NCBI GenBank assembly: GCA_904501925.1
Contig: CAJGCO010000009.1
Coordinates: forward strand, 1-59,254
Direction: 5' to 3'
DNA: 59,254 bases
From: an uncultured Alphaproteobacteria bacterium
Lineage (GTDB): Bacteria > Pseudomonadota > Alphaproteobacteria > RF32 > CAG-239
Below are positions 26,292 to 35,320 of the stretch, in pieces. The translations under genes and the position numbers were made by a program. Below the pieces are notes generated by a model. That model did no database searches. It was not told the origin of the DNA and saw nothing but the letters and a program-made list of their open reading frames with translations. Every line of letters begins with the position of its first letter. Positions within the stretch are counted from its first letter, which is position 1.

Positions 26292-26756
26292 TTAGATAGT
26301 TTTTTCTTTCAGTTTGGCATACATTGCCCTTCGGCAATGATAGCAATCTGCCTTTTGGATAGCTGCCGATATAGCTGCTCCGAGAAAATCTTCAGGATCT
26401 TTATCCCACTCTCCTCTATCGTAGCTGTTAATCTTCTCCAAAATTGCCTGATTATCCTGTATTTCATGGATTTTGAAGATTAACACCTCCAAATCGTCCC
26501 GGTGCTTTGCTACCGATACAACATAATACCCTATATGAATGGGTATCAGGGCATGTTCGCCGTTTGATAGATGCCCGCCTGTCGGGATATAAACGGCTGT
26601 GGGGACTGAGCCGTCGCTCTTTGCGATAATTCTAGCGCTACCACTATTGGTACACGCTCCGCCGCGCTCCCATATTGCAGGAAATCCTCTCTTGGTCTTT
26701 TCAATAGCAACTACAATTTTCTCCATAGTTTCATAATATTTTACACCCATGTACAT
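26292..26756 (-). CDS. Hypothetical protein, 154 aa, G+C-rich
   Basis: Unrecognised small soluble protein. Notable stretches are IEKTKRGFPAIWERGGACTN, IYPTGG-like Gly turns around residue 60, HALIPIHIGYYVVSV, and a C-terminal Cys-x2-Cys-like CYHCRR. The gene is clearly richer in G+C than its neighbours (about half in places), and its codon choice differs, so acquisition by transfer is likely. Starts at 26756, 26750 and 26726 are all possible; no strong ribosome site decides. It has its own promoter with an unusually long leader of about 185 bases, and its own terminator. Confidence 0.55.
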   Translation of the reverse strand: MYMGVKYYETMEKIVVAIEKTKRGFPAIWERGGACTNSGSARIIAKSDGSVPTAVYIPTGGHLSNGEHALIPIHIGYYVVSVAKHRDDLEVLIFKIHEIQDNQAILEKINSYDRGEWDKDPEDFLGAAISAAIQKADCYHCRRAMYAKLKEKTI

Positions 26757-26946
26757 TTCCAGCTAAATTTTCTTTTTATATTTCTAACCTTACTTCTGAT
26801 CCCTATGATACGTAATCGGCGGGCGGCGTTGCTAGTGCTCTTTCAGTTATATTTTATAAAAAAATTATTTATTAGAATTTATAGTACGTAGGCTGCCTCT
26901 TTGCTTTTGGCTTGGAGGCGTTAACAACATAATACTTTCTACATGT

Positions 26947-26975
26947 AATGTACTACACCCATCTTTTTTTGTCAA
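26947..26975 (-). promoter_or_regulatory. Promoter with a long leader for the 154-aa gene
   Basis: On the minus strand, TTGACA (26970-26975), a 17-base spacer and TACATT (26947-26952). The leader (about 26757-26940) contains a GCCTC/GAGGC hairpin and a 21-codon ATG frame beginning MLLTPPSQKQRGS. No known riboswitch was recognised. Confidence 0.5.
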
Positions 26976-27051
26976 GTGAAAAATAAATATCTTTTATATT
27001 TAATATCAATTTATTACAACCAACCAACCACTCACATACACACAAAAAGTA

Positions 27052-27080
27052 TTGACAAAATCAAAAAAAAATAATAATAT
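27052..27080 (+). promoter_or_regulatory. Promoter of the 290-aa gene
   Basis: TTGACA (27052-27057), a 17-base spacer and TAATAT (27075-27080). The leader of about 85 bases is A-rich and has no Shine-Dalgarno sequence. Confidence 0.6.
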
Positions 27081-27171
27081 TTGGGTTAGCATTGATTATT
27101 AAGATATACATAGAGATAAAACTATTTGATATATTCAGGTAGTAAGTAATTAACCTAAAACAAACAAAAAA

Positions 27172-28044
27172 ATGAGAGAAACAAAAAATTCCATGAGTAG
27201 CTCAGTGGAAATTTCGTTAATGGAGAAAGAAAGTAAGAATCTTCTGAACCAGTATCTTGAATACGCAAAAAAATCTCTTGACGAGATGCGCCAAAGAGTT
27301 GATCAGAAACTTTCTGACGAGGAAGCCTTCTTCTCTTATGCTACCGATGTAGTCATAGAATCAACTGAAGAGAAACTTAATGAGATACTCAGCGAAGGCA
27401 ACTTTGAGACACTTGTTGAGTTCTCAGAAACAACTCGACTTGATGACTTGCAGGAAGCGCAATTGATTTCAGGTGTCTTTGACGTACTTAGCGAAAAAGA
27501 TGCAGAAACCGTCATCTGTTCTTATATTAAGAGCAACGGCTTACGCCCTAAAGGTCAGCTTATGCTGGTTGATTTACACTTGTCAAAGGCAATCTTAAGT
27601 CTATTTAAACACGGCACGCCTTCTCATGAGTTCCTCAACCGCCTGAGAAACGCTTCAGATACGAAGTTTGAAAAGCTGATAACTGTTAAGACTGTAGCGT
27701 CAGTTCTAAGCGAGATTTCACACGAGCGAGCCTATCTGGCTCTGCTAAATCAGGAAATTTCCCCTGATTTCTTGGAAAGATACGCAGATTTTGACAACGA
27801 ATACTTTGTTGAAAAGATTTGCAAACTCCTTTCTAGTGATAATTGTGACGCTAACAAATTCTCGAAAATTATAGGAATTTTTGAGAATTCAGTAATCCCG
27901 CTGGACGTAATGATTAAGCTGCATGAGTGTGGTATAATAACAGATTTTGATAATCGTTATTTGGAAGACGACTACTACGAGGACTGCCTCTACGAGAACA
28001 CTCCTCGTTTTGTGCTTGAGGATCTTAAAAGGCCATTCATTTGA
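27172..28044 (+). CDS. Hypothetical helical protein, 290 aa
   Basis: Unrecognised. An acidic soluble protein predicted to be all-helical, in places resembling helical-repeat scaffolds (SISHERAYLALLNQEISPDFL-type segments, helix-turn-helix pairs of about 35-40 residues). It ends in an Asp/Glu/Tyr-rich tail (YLEDDYYEDCLYEN). Codon choice (CTT, GAG, CGC) differs from core genes. The ATG at 27172 has only A-rich sequence before it; 27193 and 27220 are alternatives. It lies head-to-head with the 154-aa gene and may have arrived with it. Confidence 0.55.
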   Translation: MRETKNSMSSSVEISLMEKESKNLLNQYLEYAKKSLDEMRQRVDQKLSDEEAFFSYATDVVIESTEEKLNEILSEGNFETLVEFSETTRLDDLQEAQLISGVFDVLSEKDAETVICSYIKSNGLRPKGQLMLVDLHLSKAILSLFKHGTPSHEFLNRLRNASDTKFEKLITVKTVASVLSEISHERAYLALLNQEISPDFLERYADFDNEYFVEKICKLLSSDNCDANKFSKIIGIFENSVIPLDVMIKLHECGIITDFDNRYLEDDYYEDCLYENTPRFVLEDLKRPFI

Positions 28045-28060
28045 TAGGCTAACTCTCTAG

Positions 28061-28102
28061 AAAAAAACACCTTAAATTGTACTATCAATTTAGGGTGTTT
28101 TT
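28061..28102. terminator. Bidirectional terminator between convergent genes
   Basis: Long stem AAACACC-TTAAATTG with CAATTTA-GGGTGTTT, with A- and T-runs on both sides. It serves the 290-aa gene and topA. Confidence 0.85.
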
Positions 28103-28107
28103 TTATC

Positions 28108-30561
28108 TTATTTAGAACCATCAATAATCTTTATGGCTTCTTCAAATGTTAGGTCTTTGGCAACTACACCTTTAGGTATGCGATAGTTATTCTTACCACA
28201 TTTGATATATTCACCATAACGACCTGTTGCTATTTGAATATCTGCTTTTAATTTTGGGTGTTGACCCAAAACTTTTGCCTCTGGTTTTTCTGCAACATTT
28301 TCTAATAGTTCTTCGGCACGTTCTAACGTAATATTGAAGATATTATCTTGACCAGTTAGGGAACGTGATTTACCACCTTGTTTGATATATTGACCAAATT
28401 TACCGATATTTATAGTAATACCTTTTCCAATATCTTTTGGAAGGCTAACTAATGTATCTGCGTGTTCAAATGTAACTTCTTCTGGGTTTAAGAATTTTGG
28501 AAGAGCTATACGTTTTGGTTTTTCGGTTAGAGCTGTTGCATCTTCGCCTAATTGGATATAAAAACCATAAGGTCCTTTTTTTAGATATACATTAAGACCA
28601 GAGTGTTGACCCAAAATTTTATCTTCTGGATTTGGCTTTTTCTCTGTTGCATTTTCTTCTTCATCTTTAACATCTGTTAGAGGCATTGTGTATTTACAAT
28701 CTGGATAATTTGAGCAACCCAAGAATGCGCCAAACTTACCTAATTTGATGCTTAAATGACCTTTACCACATTCTGGGCAAAGACGAGGATCTGAACCATC
28801 TTCTTTTTCAGGGAAGAGGTGATAAGCAAGAACTTCATCTATCTTATCTATAACCTCACTAACCTGAAGAGGTTGAACAGCTTGGATATTATTATTAAAC
28901 TTAGTCCAGAAACCTGTTAGAAGTTTTTTCCACTCCATAGAGCCTGCTGAAATATCATCAAGATGTTCTTCCATTTGAGCTGTAAAATCATATTCTACAT
29001 AACGCTTAAAGAAGTTTTCTAAAAAGATTGTAACAATACGACCTCTATCTTCTGGAATGAAGCGTAGTTTTTCAACTTTAACATATTTGCGCTCTTGAAG
29101 AACAGCAATAATTGATGCATATGTTGATGGACGACCAATACCTAATTCTTCTAATTTTTTAACAAGGCTTGCTTCTGTAAAACGTGGAGGTGGGGTTGTG
29201 AAATGTTGCTCAGGTTTGATTTGTTTTTTAGAAACATCTTCACCCTCTTCTACATTTGGAAGAAGTCTATTTTCATCATCATCATCGGCATCGTCTTTGC
29301 CTTCTTGATAAAGCTTTAAGAAACCATCAAAAGCAATTACCTGACCATTGGCACGAAGTAAGATTTGCTTATCTTTTGAGATTGAATCAATAACAACTCT
29401 ATCCATAACAGCTGGTTCCATTTGACAAGCAACTGTACGCTTCCAAATTAACTCATAGAGTTTATGAGAATCTGCATCTAATTTTTCCTCCATTTTCTTT
29501 GGAGTATTCATAATATCTGCCGGACGAATTGCCTCGTGTGCTTCTTGAGCATTTTTGGATTTTGTTTTGTATTCTTTTGGTTGTTTAGGTAAATAATCCT
29601 CACCGAAATATTTTTTGATTGCTTCACGGCAATTTGCAATAGCTTCTGCTGATAAATTTACAGCATCAGTTCTCATATATGTAATAAAACCTGACTCATA
29701 TAACTTTTGAGCAACTTGCATTGTTTTTTTAGCAGAGAATCTAAGCTTACGAGCTGCCTCTTGTTGAAGAGTTGATGTTGTAAATGGAGGAGCTGGATAG
29801 CGATTTGCTTTTTTGCGCTCAATCTTTGCAATTTCAAAATCTTGTGCTTCAATTTTTTCTTTAGCAATTTCTGCTTTTTCTTTTGTATTTATATCAAATT
29901 TTTCTAATTTCTTACCATCTAAATTGATGAGATGAGATGGAATTAAAGCATTTGTTTTTGTGCCTAAATCAACATCTATTGTCCAATATTCTTCTGGTTT
30001 GAATTTTTCTATTTCCATTTCTCTTTCGCAAATTAAACGAAGAGCAACAGATTGAACACGACCTGCTGATTTTGAACCTGGTAATTTGCGCCATAAAACT
30101 GGAGACAATGTGAAACCAACAAGGTAATCAAGAGCACGACGAGCCATGTATGCAGAAACTAAATTATCATCAATTTGACGAGGATTTTGAATAGCTTCTG
30201 TTACAGCATTTTTGGTAATTTCATGGAACACCACACGTTCTATTTTTTTATCTTTTAATTTCTTTTTTGAATGCAATTCTTCTAATATATGCCATGCAAT
30301 AGCTTCACCTTCTCTATCTGGGTCGGATGCGAGGACTAACGTATCACAATTTTTAAGAGCATTTACTATATCTGTTAATCTTTTTTTGCCACCAGAACTT
30401 AGTTCCCAAACCATTTTAAAATCTTCGTTAGGGTCAACAGAACCATCTTTACTTGGAAGATCTCTAATATGGCCATAGCTTGCCAAAACTTGGTAATCTT
30501 TACCTAAATATTTGTTGATTGTCTTTGCTTTTGCTGGAGACTCTACTACAACTAACTTCAT
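28108..30561 (-). CDS. topA: DNA topoisomerase I
   Basis: An 817-residue type IA topoisomerase that relaxes negative supercoils. The Toprim domain starts VVESPAKAKTINKYLG and includes ASDPDREGEAIAWH. The catalytic Tyr is in GFITYMRTDAVNLS. The C-terminus has one four-Cys zinc ribbon (CPECGKG to CSNYPDC) followed by three TopA C-terminal repeats with GKFGQYIK and GRYGEYIKCG motifs. Start at 30561 with GGGGTT upstream. Third gene of the leftward plsY-dprA-topA unit, as in other Alphaproteobacteria. Confidence 0.96.
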   Translation of the reverse strand: MKLVVVESPAKAKTINKYLGKDYQVLASYGHIRDLPSKDGSVDPNEDFKMVWELSSGGKKRLTDIVNALKNCDTLVLASDPDREGEAIAWHILEELHSKKKLKDKKIERVVFHEITKNAVTEAIQNPRQIDDNLVSAYMARRALDYLVGFTLSPVLWRKLPGSKSAGRVQSVALRLICEREMEIEKFKPEEYWTIDVDLGTKTNALIPSHLINLDGKKLEKFDINTKEKAEIAKEKIEAQDFEIAKIERKKANRYPAPPFTTSTLQQEAARKLRFSAKKTMQVAQKLYESGFITYMRTDAVNLSAEAIANCREAIKKYFGEDYLPKQPKEYKTKSKNAQEAHEAIRPADIMNTPKKMEEKLDADSHKLYELIWKRTVACQMEPAVMDRVVIDSISKDKQILLRANGQVIAFDGFLKLYQEGKDDADDDDENRLLPNVEEGEDVSKKQIKPEQHFTTPPPRFTEASLVKKLEELGIGRPSTYASIIAVLQERKYVKVEKLRFIPEDRGRIVTIFLENFFKRYVEYDFTAQMEEHLDDISAGSMEWKKLLTGFWTKFNNNIQAVQPLQVSEVIDKIDEVLAYHLFPEKEDGSDPRLCPECGKGHLSIKLGKFGAFLGCSNYPDCKYTMPLTDVKDEEENATEKKPNPEDKILGQHSGLNVYLKKGPYGFYIQLGEDATALTEKPKRIALPKFLNPEEVTFEHADTLVSLPKDIGKGITINIGKFGQYIKQGGKSRSLTGQDNIFNITLERAEELLENVAEKPEAKVLGQHPKLKADIQIATGRYGEYIKCGKNNYRIPKGVVAKDLTFEEAIKIIDGSK

Positions 30562-30572
30562 TTCAAAACCCC

Positions 30573-31676
30573 TTAAGTTTTAGCTATTTTATTACCAGGA
30601 AGACGTATTATCTTGTCTTCTAACTCAAGTTCCACAATCATCATCAAAACTTCTTCTGTTGGAAGGGAAATGTTTCTGATTAAATCATCTACATATTCTC
30701 CATTCTCAGAAATAAGAGATAATAATTTGGCATATTTATCATCTTTGGGAATATCAGAATTATTTTCCTCTTTGTCAAGCAAATATTCAAACAAGTTAGC
30801 ATTTTTAGATTTTTGTGATTTTGATATTGGCTCTGGAATTGCTGAATAATTGAAGTTTTCCAAGACGTCTTTTGCTTGCTCTACAAGGACGGCACCATCT
30901 TTTATAAGTTTATTACAACCAGCTGTCCTTCCATCGTATGGCGCACCAGGAACTGCAAAAACATCTCGTCCCTGATCAAGAGCTAGGTTTGCTGTTATTA
31001 AAGACCCAGATTTTAAGCCTGCCTCAATTACCAAAACACCTTTTGACAAACCAGAGACAATGCGATTTCTTCTTGGAAAGTTTTGCGCCTGTGGCTGAGT
31101 ATGAAATGGATATTCCGATAATATTAAACCATTTTTTGCAATATCTTTATATAGCGAATCGTTTTCTTTTGGATACACAACATCTATACCTGTACCAAGA
31201 ACAGCAATTGTTGCCCCTTGTGCAGAAAGCGCACCACTATGCGCATACGAATCTATTCCCCTTGCTAAACCTGAAACAATAACAATCCCATTTGCTGCAA
31301 CTTCTTTAGATAAATTTGCAGCCAATCTACACGCACTTATTGATGCATTTCTAGCGCCAACAACTGCAAGCATATTTTCATTTTTTAGTATATCTGTGTT
31401 TCCTAAAGCGTATAACAAAGGAGGACAATCTTCTAATTGTTTTAAGTTATATGGATATTCTTCATCTTCTAAGGTTATAAGCTTTACATTGTTTATTTCT
31501 GCTAACATTATTTCCTGTTGAGCTGATGATACAGAGCATATTTCTTTTTTAGTTGAAAGAAAGCTTAAAGCTTCTTCAACACCACCATATTGTTGAAGAA
31601 GCTTTTTGAAAGTAATAGGTCCAACACCTGGACTTTTTATTAGCTGAACATATTTAACTAAATCTGTTTTTTTCAC
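30573..31676 (-). CDS. dprA: DNA-processing protein DprA
   Basis: A 367-residue DprA/Smf that loads RecA on incoming single-stranded DNA. An N-terminal SAM-like helical region (LIKSPGVGPITFKKLLQQYG) precedes the Rossmann-fold core with VVGARNAS, VSGLARGIDSYAHSGAL, GTGIDVVYP and FPRRNRIVSGLS, and a C-terminal winged-helix domain. It starts with GTG immediately after the plsY stop (zero gap). With comF in the same window it suggests some competence machinery. Confidence 0.94.
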   Translation of the reverse strand: MKKTDLVKYVQLIKSPGVGPITFKKLLQQYGGVEEALSFLSTKKEICSVSSAQQEIMLAEINNVKLITLEDEEYPYNLKQLEDCPPLLYALGNTDILKNENMLAVVGARNASISACRLAANLSKEVAANGIVIVSGLARGIDSYAHSGALSAQGATIAVLGTGIDVVYPKENDSLYKDIAKNGLILSEYPFHTQPQAQNFPRRNRIVSGLSKGVLVIEAGLKSGSLITANLALDQGRDVFAVPGAPYDGRTAGCNKLIKDGAVLVEQAKDVLENFNYSAIPEPISKSQKSKNANLFEYLLDKEENNSDIPKDDKYAKLLSLISENGEYVDDLIRNISLPTEEVLMMIVELELEDKIIRLPGNKIAKT

Positions 31677-32303
31677 TTATTTTTCTTCTTTTTTGAGTTT
31701 AATTTTACTTTCTGTACCATTGAGCAAACGTTTTATATTTGCATGGTGGCGAACAATCACTAATAAAACTATTGCAGTATAAACTGCAACGTAATCCATA
31801 TTTGGAGCAAGAAAATATGCTACAAATGGAACTAAAGATGCGGCTGTTAATGCTGACAATGAAGAATACTTAAATGTGAAAGCCATTACCAACCAAATAG
31901 CCAATGCGATCAAAGCTACAGGCCAACATGTTGCTAAAAGAAAACCTAATGTTGATGCAACACCTTTACCACCTTTAAACTTCAACCATACAGGGAAGTT
32001 GTGACCGATTACACCAAAAGCACCTGCAACCAAAGAAACCATAGATGCATTAGGATTTTCACAACCATACAAACTACAAGCAACTAACGCTGCTACGCCT
32101 GCCTTTGAAGCATCGCATAAAACTGTAAGTAATGCTAACCTTTTATTACCTGTACGAAGAACGTTTGTTGCTCCAATATTACCTGATCCAATTTTTCTGA
32201 TATCACCATAACCAGCCATTTTTGTAAGAAGCAAACCAAAAGGAATCGAACCCACAAAATAACCAAAAACTGCACTTAGAATATAAACTAGCTCCATAGA
32301 CAT
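31677..32303 (-). CDS. plsY: Acyl-phosphate:glycerol-3-phosphate acyltransferase PlsY
   Basis: A 208-residue inner-membrane enzyme that makes lysophosphatidate from acyl-phosphate. Conserved motifs are GSIPFGLLLTK, SGNIGATNVLRTG and GHNFPVWLKFKGGKGVAS. Five membrane helices are predicted, and the C-terminus has HHANIKRLLNGTESKI. TAGGAGAA stands before the ATG at 32303. First gene of the leftward unit, divergent from pyrH. Confidence 0.95.
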   Translation of the reverse strand: MSMELVYILSAVFGYFVGSIPFGLLLTKMAGYGDIRKIGSGNIGATNVLRTGNKRLALLTVLCDASKAGVAALVACSLYGCENPNASMVSLVAGAFGVIGHNFPVWLKFKGGKGVASTLGFLLATCWPVALIALAIWLVMAFTFKYSSLSALTAASLVPFVAYFLAPNMDYVAVYTAIVLLVIVRHHANIKRLLNGTESKIKLKKEEK

Positions 32304-32420
32304 AAACGTTCTCCTATATGTTTAATTTTGTTTGATATTATATAAGATTAAAAAAAATTCAACTTGTTTTATAAAAAAGTCCATATTTTATATTATTTTT
32401 TACATTTTTTAAAAAAGTTA

Positions 32421-32448
32421 ATGACAAAACAATTTATTTGTTTAATAT
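32421..32448 (+). promoter_or_regulatory. Promoter of the pyrH block
   Basis: ATGACA (32421-32426), a 16-base spacer and TAATAT (32443-32448), about 36 bases before the pyrH ATG. Five of six -35 positions match consensus. Confidence 0.5.
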
Positions 32449-32483
32449 ATGGCGCAAGATAAGTTTGTTATCGTGGAGGGTTT

Positions 32484-33194
32484 ATGAGTAACACATATAA
32501 AAGAATACTTCTAAAGCTATCAGGTGAAGGCTTGATGGGCAAGCAATCTTTTGGTATTGACGAAGATGTGTTAGAATATGTAGCAAACAGCATTAAGAAG
32601 GTTTATAAAAAAAACATTGAACTCTGCATTGTTATTGGTGGTGGAAACTTTTATAGAGGCGTCAACAACAAAAACAAAGCAGTTAAAAGACCTGTTGCAG
32701 ATCAGGCAGGAATGTTAGCTACAATAATAAATGCGCTATTTCTAAAAAGCACCTTAATCAGCAAAGGTATACCTGCTGAAATATTATCAGGACTTGCTGT
32801 ACCTCAAAGCGTTGAAACATATTCATATAGAGCCACACACGACTTGCTTAAAGAAGGTAAAGTTGTAATTTTTGCTGGTGGAACTGGAAACCCATACTTC
32901 ACCACTGATACAGGAGCTACATTAAGAGCATTGGAAGCTGAGTGCGATGCTTTATTTAAAGCCACTCAAGTTGATGGTGTATATGATAGCGACCCAAAAA
33001 AGAATCCTAAAGCTAAAAGGTACGAATCTATATCATATGAAGAAGTAATCACAAAAGAATTAAAGGTTATGGATATGACTGCAATATCTATGGCAAGAGA
33101 AAACAAACTACCAATTATTATATTCAAACAAGAGGATGAAAACTCCCTCTTAAACGCATTAAACGAAAAAGGTAATTTTACAACAATTAAGTGA
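32484..33194 (+). CDS. pyrH: UMP kinase
   Basis: A 236-residue cytoplasmic UMP kinase of the amino acid kinase fold. Visible motifs are ILLKLSGEGLMG, VIGGGNFYRG, RPVADQAGMLAT, GGTGNPYFTTDT and ATQVDGVYDSDPKKNP. It converts UMP to UDP. First gene of the conserved pyrH-frr-uppS-cdsA-rseP-bamA-lpxD-fabZ block; GGAGGG lies before the ATG. Confidence 0.96.
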   Translation: MSNTYKRILLKLSGEGLMGKQSFGIDEDVLEYVANSIKKVYKKNIELCIVIGGGNFYRGVNNKNKAVKRPVADQAGMLATIINALFLKSTLISKGIPAEILSGLAVPQSVETYSYRATHDLLKEGKVVIFAGGTGNPYFTTDTGATLRALEAECDALFKATQVDGVYDSDPKKNPKAKRYESISYEEVITKELKVMDMTAISMARENKLPIIIFKQEDENSLLNALNEKGNFTTIK

Positions 33195-33200
33195 GGTAAT

Positions 33201-33764
33201 ATGTCAGATTTTAATGAAATAAAAAAAGACACTAGTGAACGCATGGAAAAGACTTTAGAAACATTAAAAAATGATTTTGGAGGATTAAGAGCTGGTCGTG
33301 CTCATGCTAGTTTGTTAGATAGCATTATGGTTGAAGCTTATGGTAGCCCTACTCCAATCGCTCAAGTTGGAACAATTGGCGTTCCTGACGCAAGAACATT
33401 ATCTGTTAGCGTTTGGGATAAAGGCTTAGCAAAAGCTGTTGAAAAATCATTGAGAGAATCTGACTTAGGATTAAACCCTGTTTCTGACGGTCAACTTATT
33501 CGTATTCCAATCCCTCCTCTATCTGAAGAAAGAAGAAAAGAGCTATCTAAGGTTGCTGGCAAATATGCAGAGCAAAATAAAATTGCTATTAGAAACATTA
33601 GAAGAGACGCTCTTGATGAGATTAAAAAACTTAAAAAAGATAACTTAATTTCTGAAGATGATGAAAAAAAATATAGCAACGAAATCCAAAAATTAACTGA
33701 TGATTCAATTAAAAGAATCGATGAAGCTTTAGAGCAAAAAGAAAAAGATATTTTACAAGTATAA
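33201..33764 (+). CDS. frr: Ribosome recycling factor
   Basis: A 187-residue tRNA-mimic that, with EF-G, splits post-termination ribosomes. It has the typical GGLRAGRAHASLLD, NPVSDGQLIRIPIPPLSEERRKEL and IRNIRRDALDEIKKLKK. Six bases after pyrH, with GAGG before the ATG. Confidence 0.96.
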   Translation: MSDFNEIKKDTSERMEKTLETLKNDFGGLRAGRAHASLLDSIMVEAYGSPTPIAQVGTIGVPDARTLSVSVWDKGLAKAVEKSLRESDLGLNPVSDGQLIRIPIPPLSEERRKELSKVAGKYAEQNKIAIRNIRRDALDEIKKLKKDNLISEDDEKKYSNEIQKLTDDSIKRIDEALEQKEKDILQV

Positions 33765-33768
33765 AGCT

Positions 33769-34479
33769 ATGGAAGAAACTACTAATTCGTGCAAGCATAT
33801 TGCCATTATTATGGACGGAAATGGGCGATGGGCAAAAAAAAGAGGAATGCCTAGAACATTTGGACATAAGAAAGGGGCTGAAAATGTTATAAACATAACC
33901 AGAGCAATGAAAGAATCTGGCGTTAAGTTTCTAACATTATATGCTTTTTCTACCGAAAATTGGCAACGTTCTAAAGATGAAGTTGATGCGTTAATGGGAC
34001 TGCTTCGAGAGTATCTTGATAAAGAATTTAAAGAGATAATGGATAACAATGTAAAGTTATTGTTTATCGGGGAAAGATATATGCTATCTAACGATATTAT
34101 AGAAAAGATAGAGTATCTTGAAAAAGAATCTGCTAAGAATAGTGATTTAACATTATGCGTTGCGCTTTCTTATGGTTCACGATGCGAAATGATAAACGCT
34201 GTTAAAAACATTACCAAAGATGCTGTTGATGGAAATATAAACATTGATGAGATTAATGAAAAAATGTTTTCATCTTATCTTTACACAAAAGATATACCAG
34301 ACCCAGATATTTTAATTAGAACAAGTGGAGAGCAACGAATTAGCAACTACTTATTATGGCAGATTGCTTATACAGAGTTATTTTTTACAAATACTCTTTG
34401 GCCGGACTTTAATAAAGATGAACTTTTAGACATTATTAAAAAATTTAATACTCGGGAGAGAAGATATGGCAAAAACTGA
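33769..34479 (+). CDS. uppS: Isoprenyl (undecaprenyl) diphosphate synthase
   Basis: A 236-residue cis-prenyltransferase that makes the C55 carrier lipid for peptidoglycan and surface glycans. The catalytic start IIMDGNGRWAKKRG contains the Mg-binding Asp. LTLYAFSTENW and the C-terminal IRTSGEQRISNYLLWQ are present. Gap to frr 4 bases; the stop overlaps cdsA by 14 bases. Confidence 0.95.
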   Translation: MEETTNSCKHIAIIMDGNGRWAKKRGMPRTFGHKKGAENVINITRAMKESGVKFLTLYAFSTENWQRSKDEVDALMGLLREYLDKEFKEIMDNNVKLLFIGERYMLSNDIIEKIEYLEKESAKNSDLTLCVALSYGSRCEMINAVKNITKDAVDGNINIDEINEKMFSSYLYTKDIPDPDILIRTSGEQRISNYLLWQIAYTELFFTNTLWPDFNKDELLDIIKKFNTRERRYGKN

Positions 34480-35305
34480 ACTAACATCATTGCAAAAAAG
34501 AATATTGACGTCACTTGTTATGATTCCTATTGTGATAGGTGCTTTACGTTCTGGACACCCTTATGTTGATATATTAATATTTTTTGTAGGAGCTCTTCTT
34601 TCTTGGGAGTGGTCTTCTATGGTTCCAAACAAAAAAAATAGCACATATGCTGTTTGTTATACTTTTGCGTTAGGATGTTCGTTATTTATAATGAATAAAT
34701 GGGTTTTACTATCTACAATTATTGCAACAGCAATCTTTGTTTATCACAAGGCAAAAGAAGAACAACACAGAAATCTTATAACTCTAGGTGTTCCATATAT
34801 CTCCATTGGTGTTGGCGCATTGTATTGGATGTATTATTTGTTCGATGCTTTTGGAAGTATACCTGGTGAAAAAGCAAGCTTTGTTATGACACTTTGGTTT
34901 ATACTAATGGTTTGGAGTGTTGATATTGGCGCATATATTGTAGGCTCAAACTTAAAAGGACCTAAATTGGCACCCAAAATTAGTCCAAATAAAACTTGGT
35001 CTGGTTTAATTGGTGGTGCAATTTTGGCTGCATCAGTTAGTTTTATTTATATGTACATAACAAAAAATATTTACAACTTACCATTCCCTATTAGTGAACA
35101 ATTAAAATATGCTCAACTTGGTGTTTTAATTGCTATTGTTTCTCAAATTGGCGACTTAATAGAATCTGCTATTAAGAGATATTTAGGCATAAAAGATAGT
35201 AGCGCATTAATTCCTGGTCATGGTGGTATTTTTGATAGAATTGATGGATTAATTTTCGCTGCACCAATTGCTTATTACTATTTTACATTAGTTTCATTTA
35301 AATAA
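34466..35305 (+). CDS. cdsA: Phosphatidate cytidylyltransferase
   Basis: A 279-residue integral membrane protein that makes CDP-diacylglycerol. About eight hydrophobic helices are present. The family signature is complete near the C-terminus: SAIKRYLGIKDSSALIPGHG followed by GIFDRIDGL. It overlaps uppS, so the two are coupled. In most related genomes dxr follows; here rseP follows directly. Confidence 0.94.
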   Translation: MAKTELTSLQKRILTSLVMIPIVIGALRSGHPYVDILIFFVGALLSWEWSSMVPNKKNSTYAVCYTFALGCSLFIMNKWVLLSTIIATAIFVYHKAKEEQHRNLITLGVPYISIGVGALYWMYYLFDAFGSIPGEKASFVMTLWFILMVWSVDIGAYIVGSNLKGPKLAPKISPNKTWSGLIGGAILAASVSFIYMYITKNIYNLPFPISEQLKYAQLGVLIAIVSQIGDLIESAIKRYLGIKDSSALIPGHGGIFDRIDGLIFAAPIAYYYFTLVSFK

Positions 35306-35320
35306 TTAAGGAAAAATATT

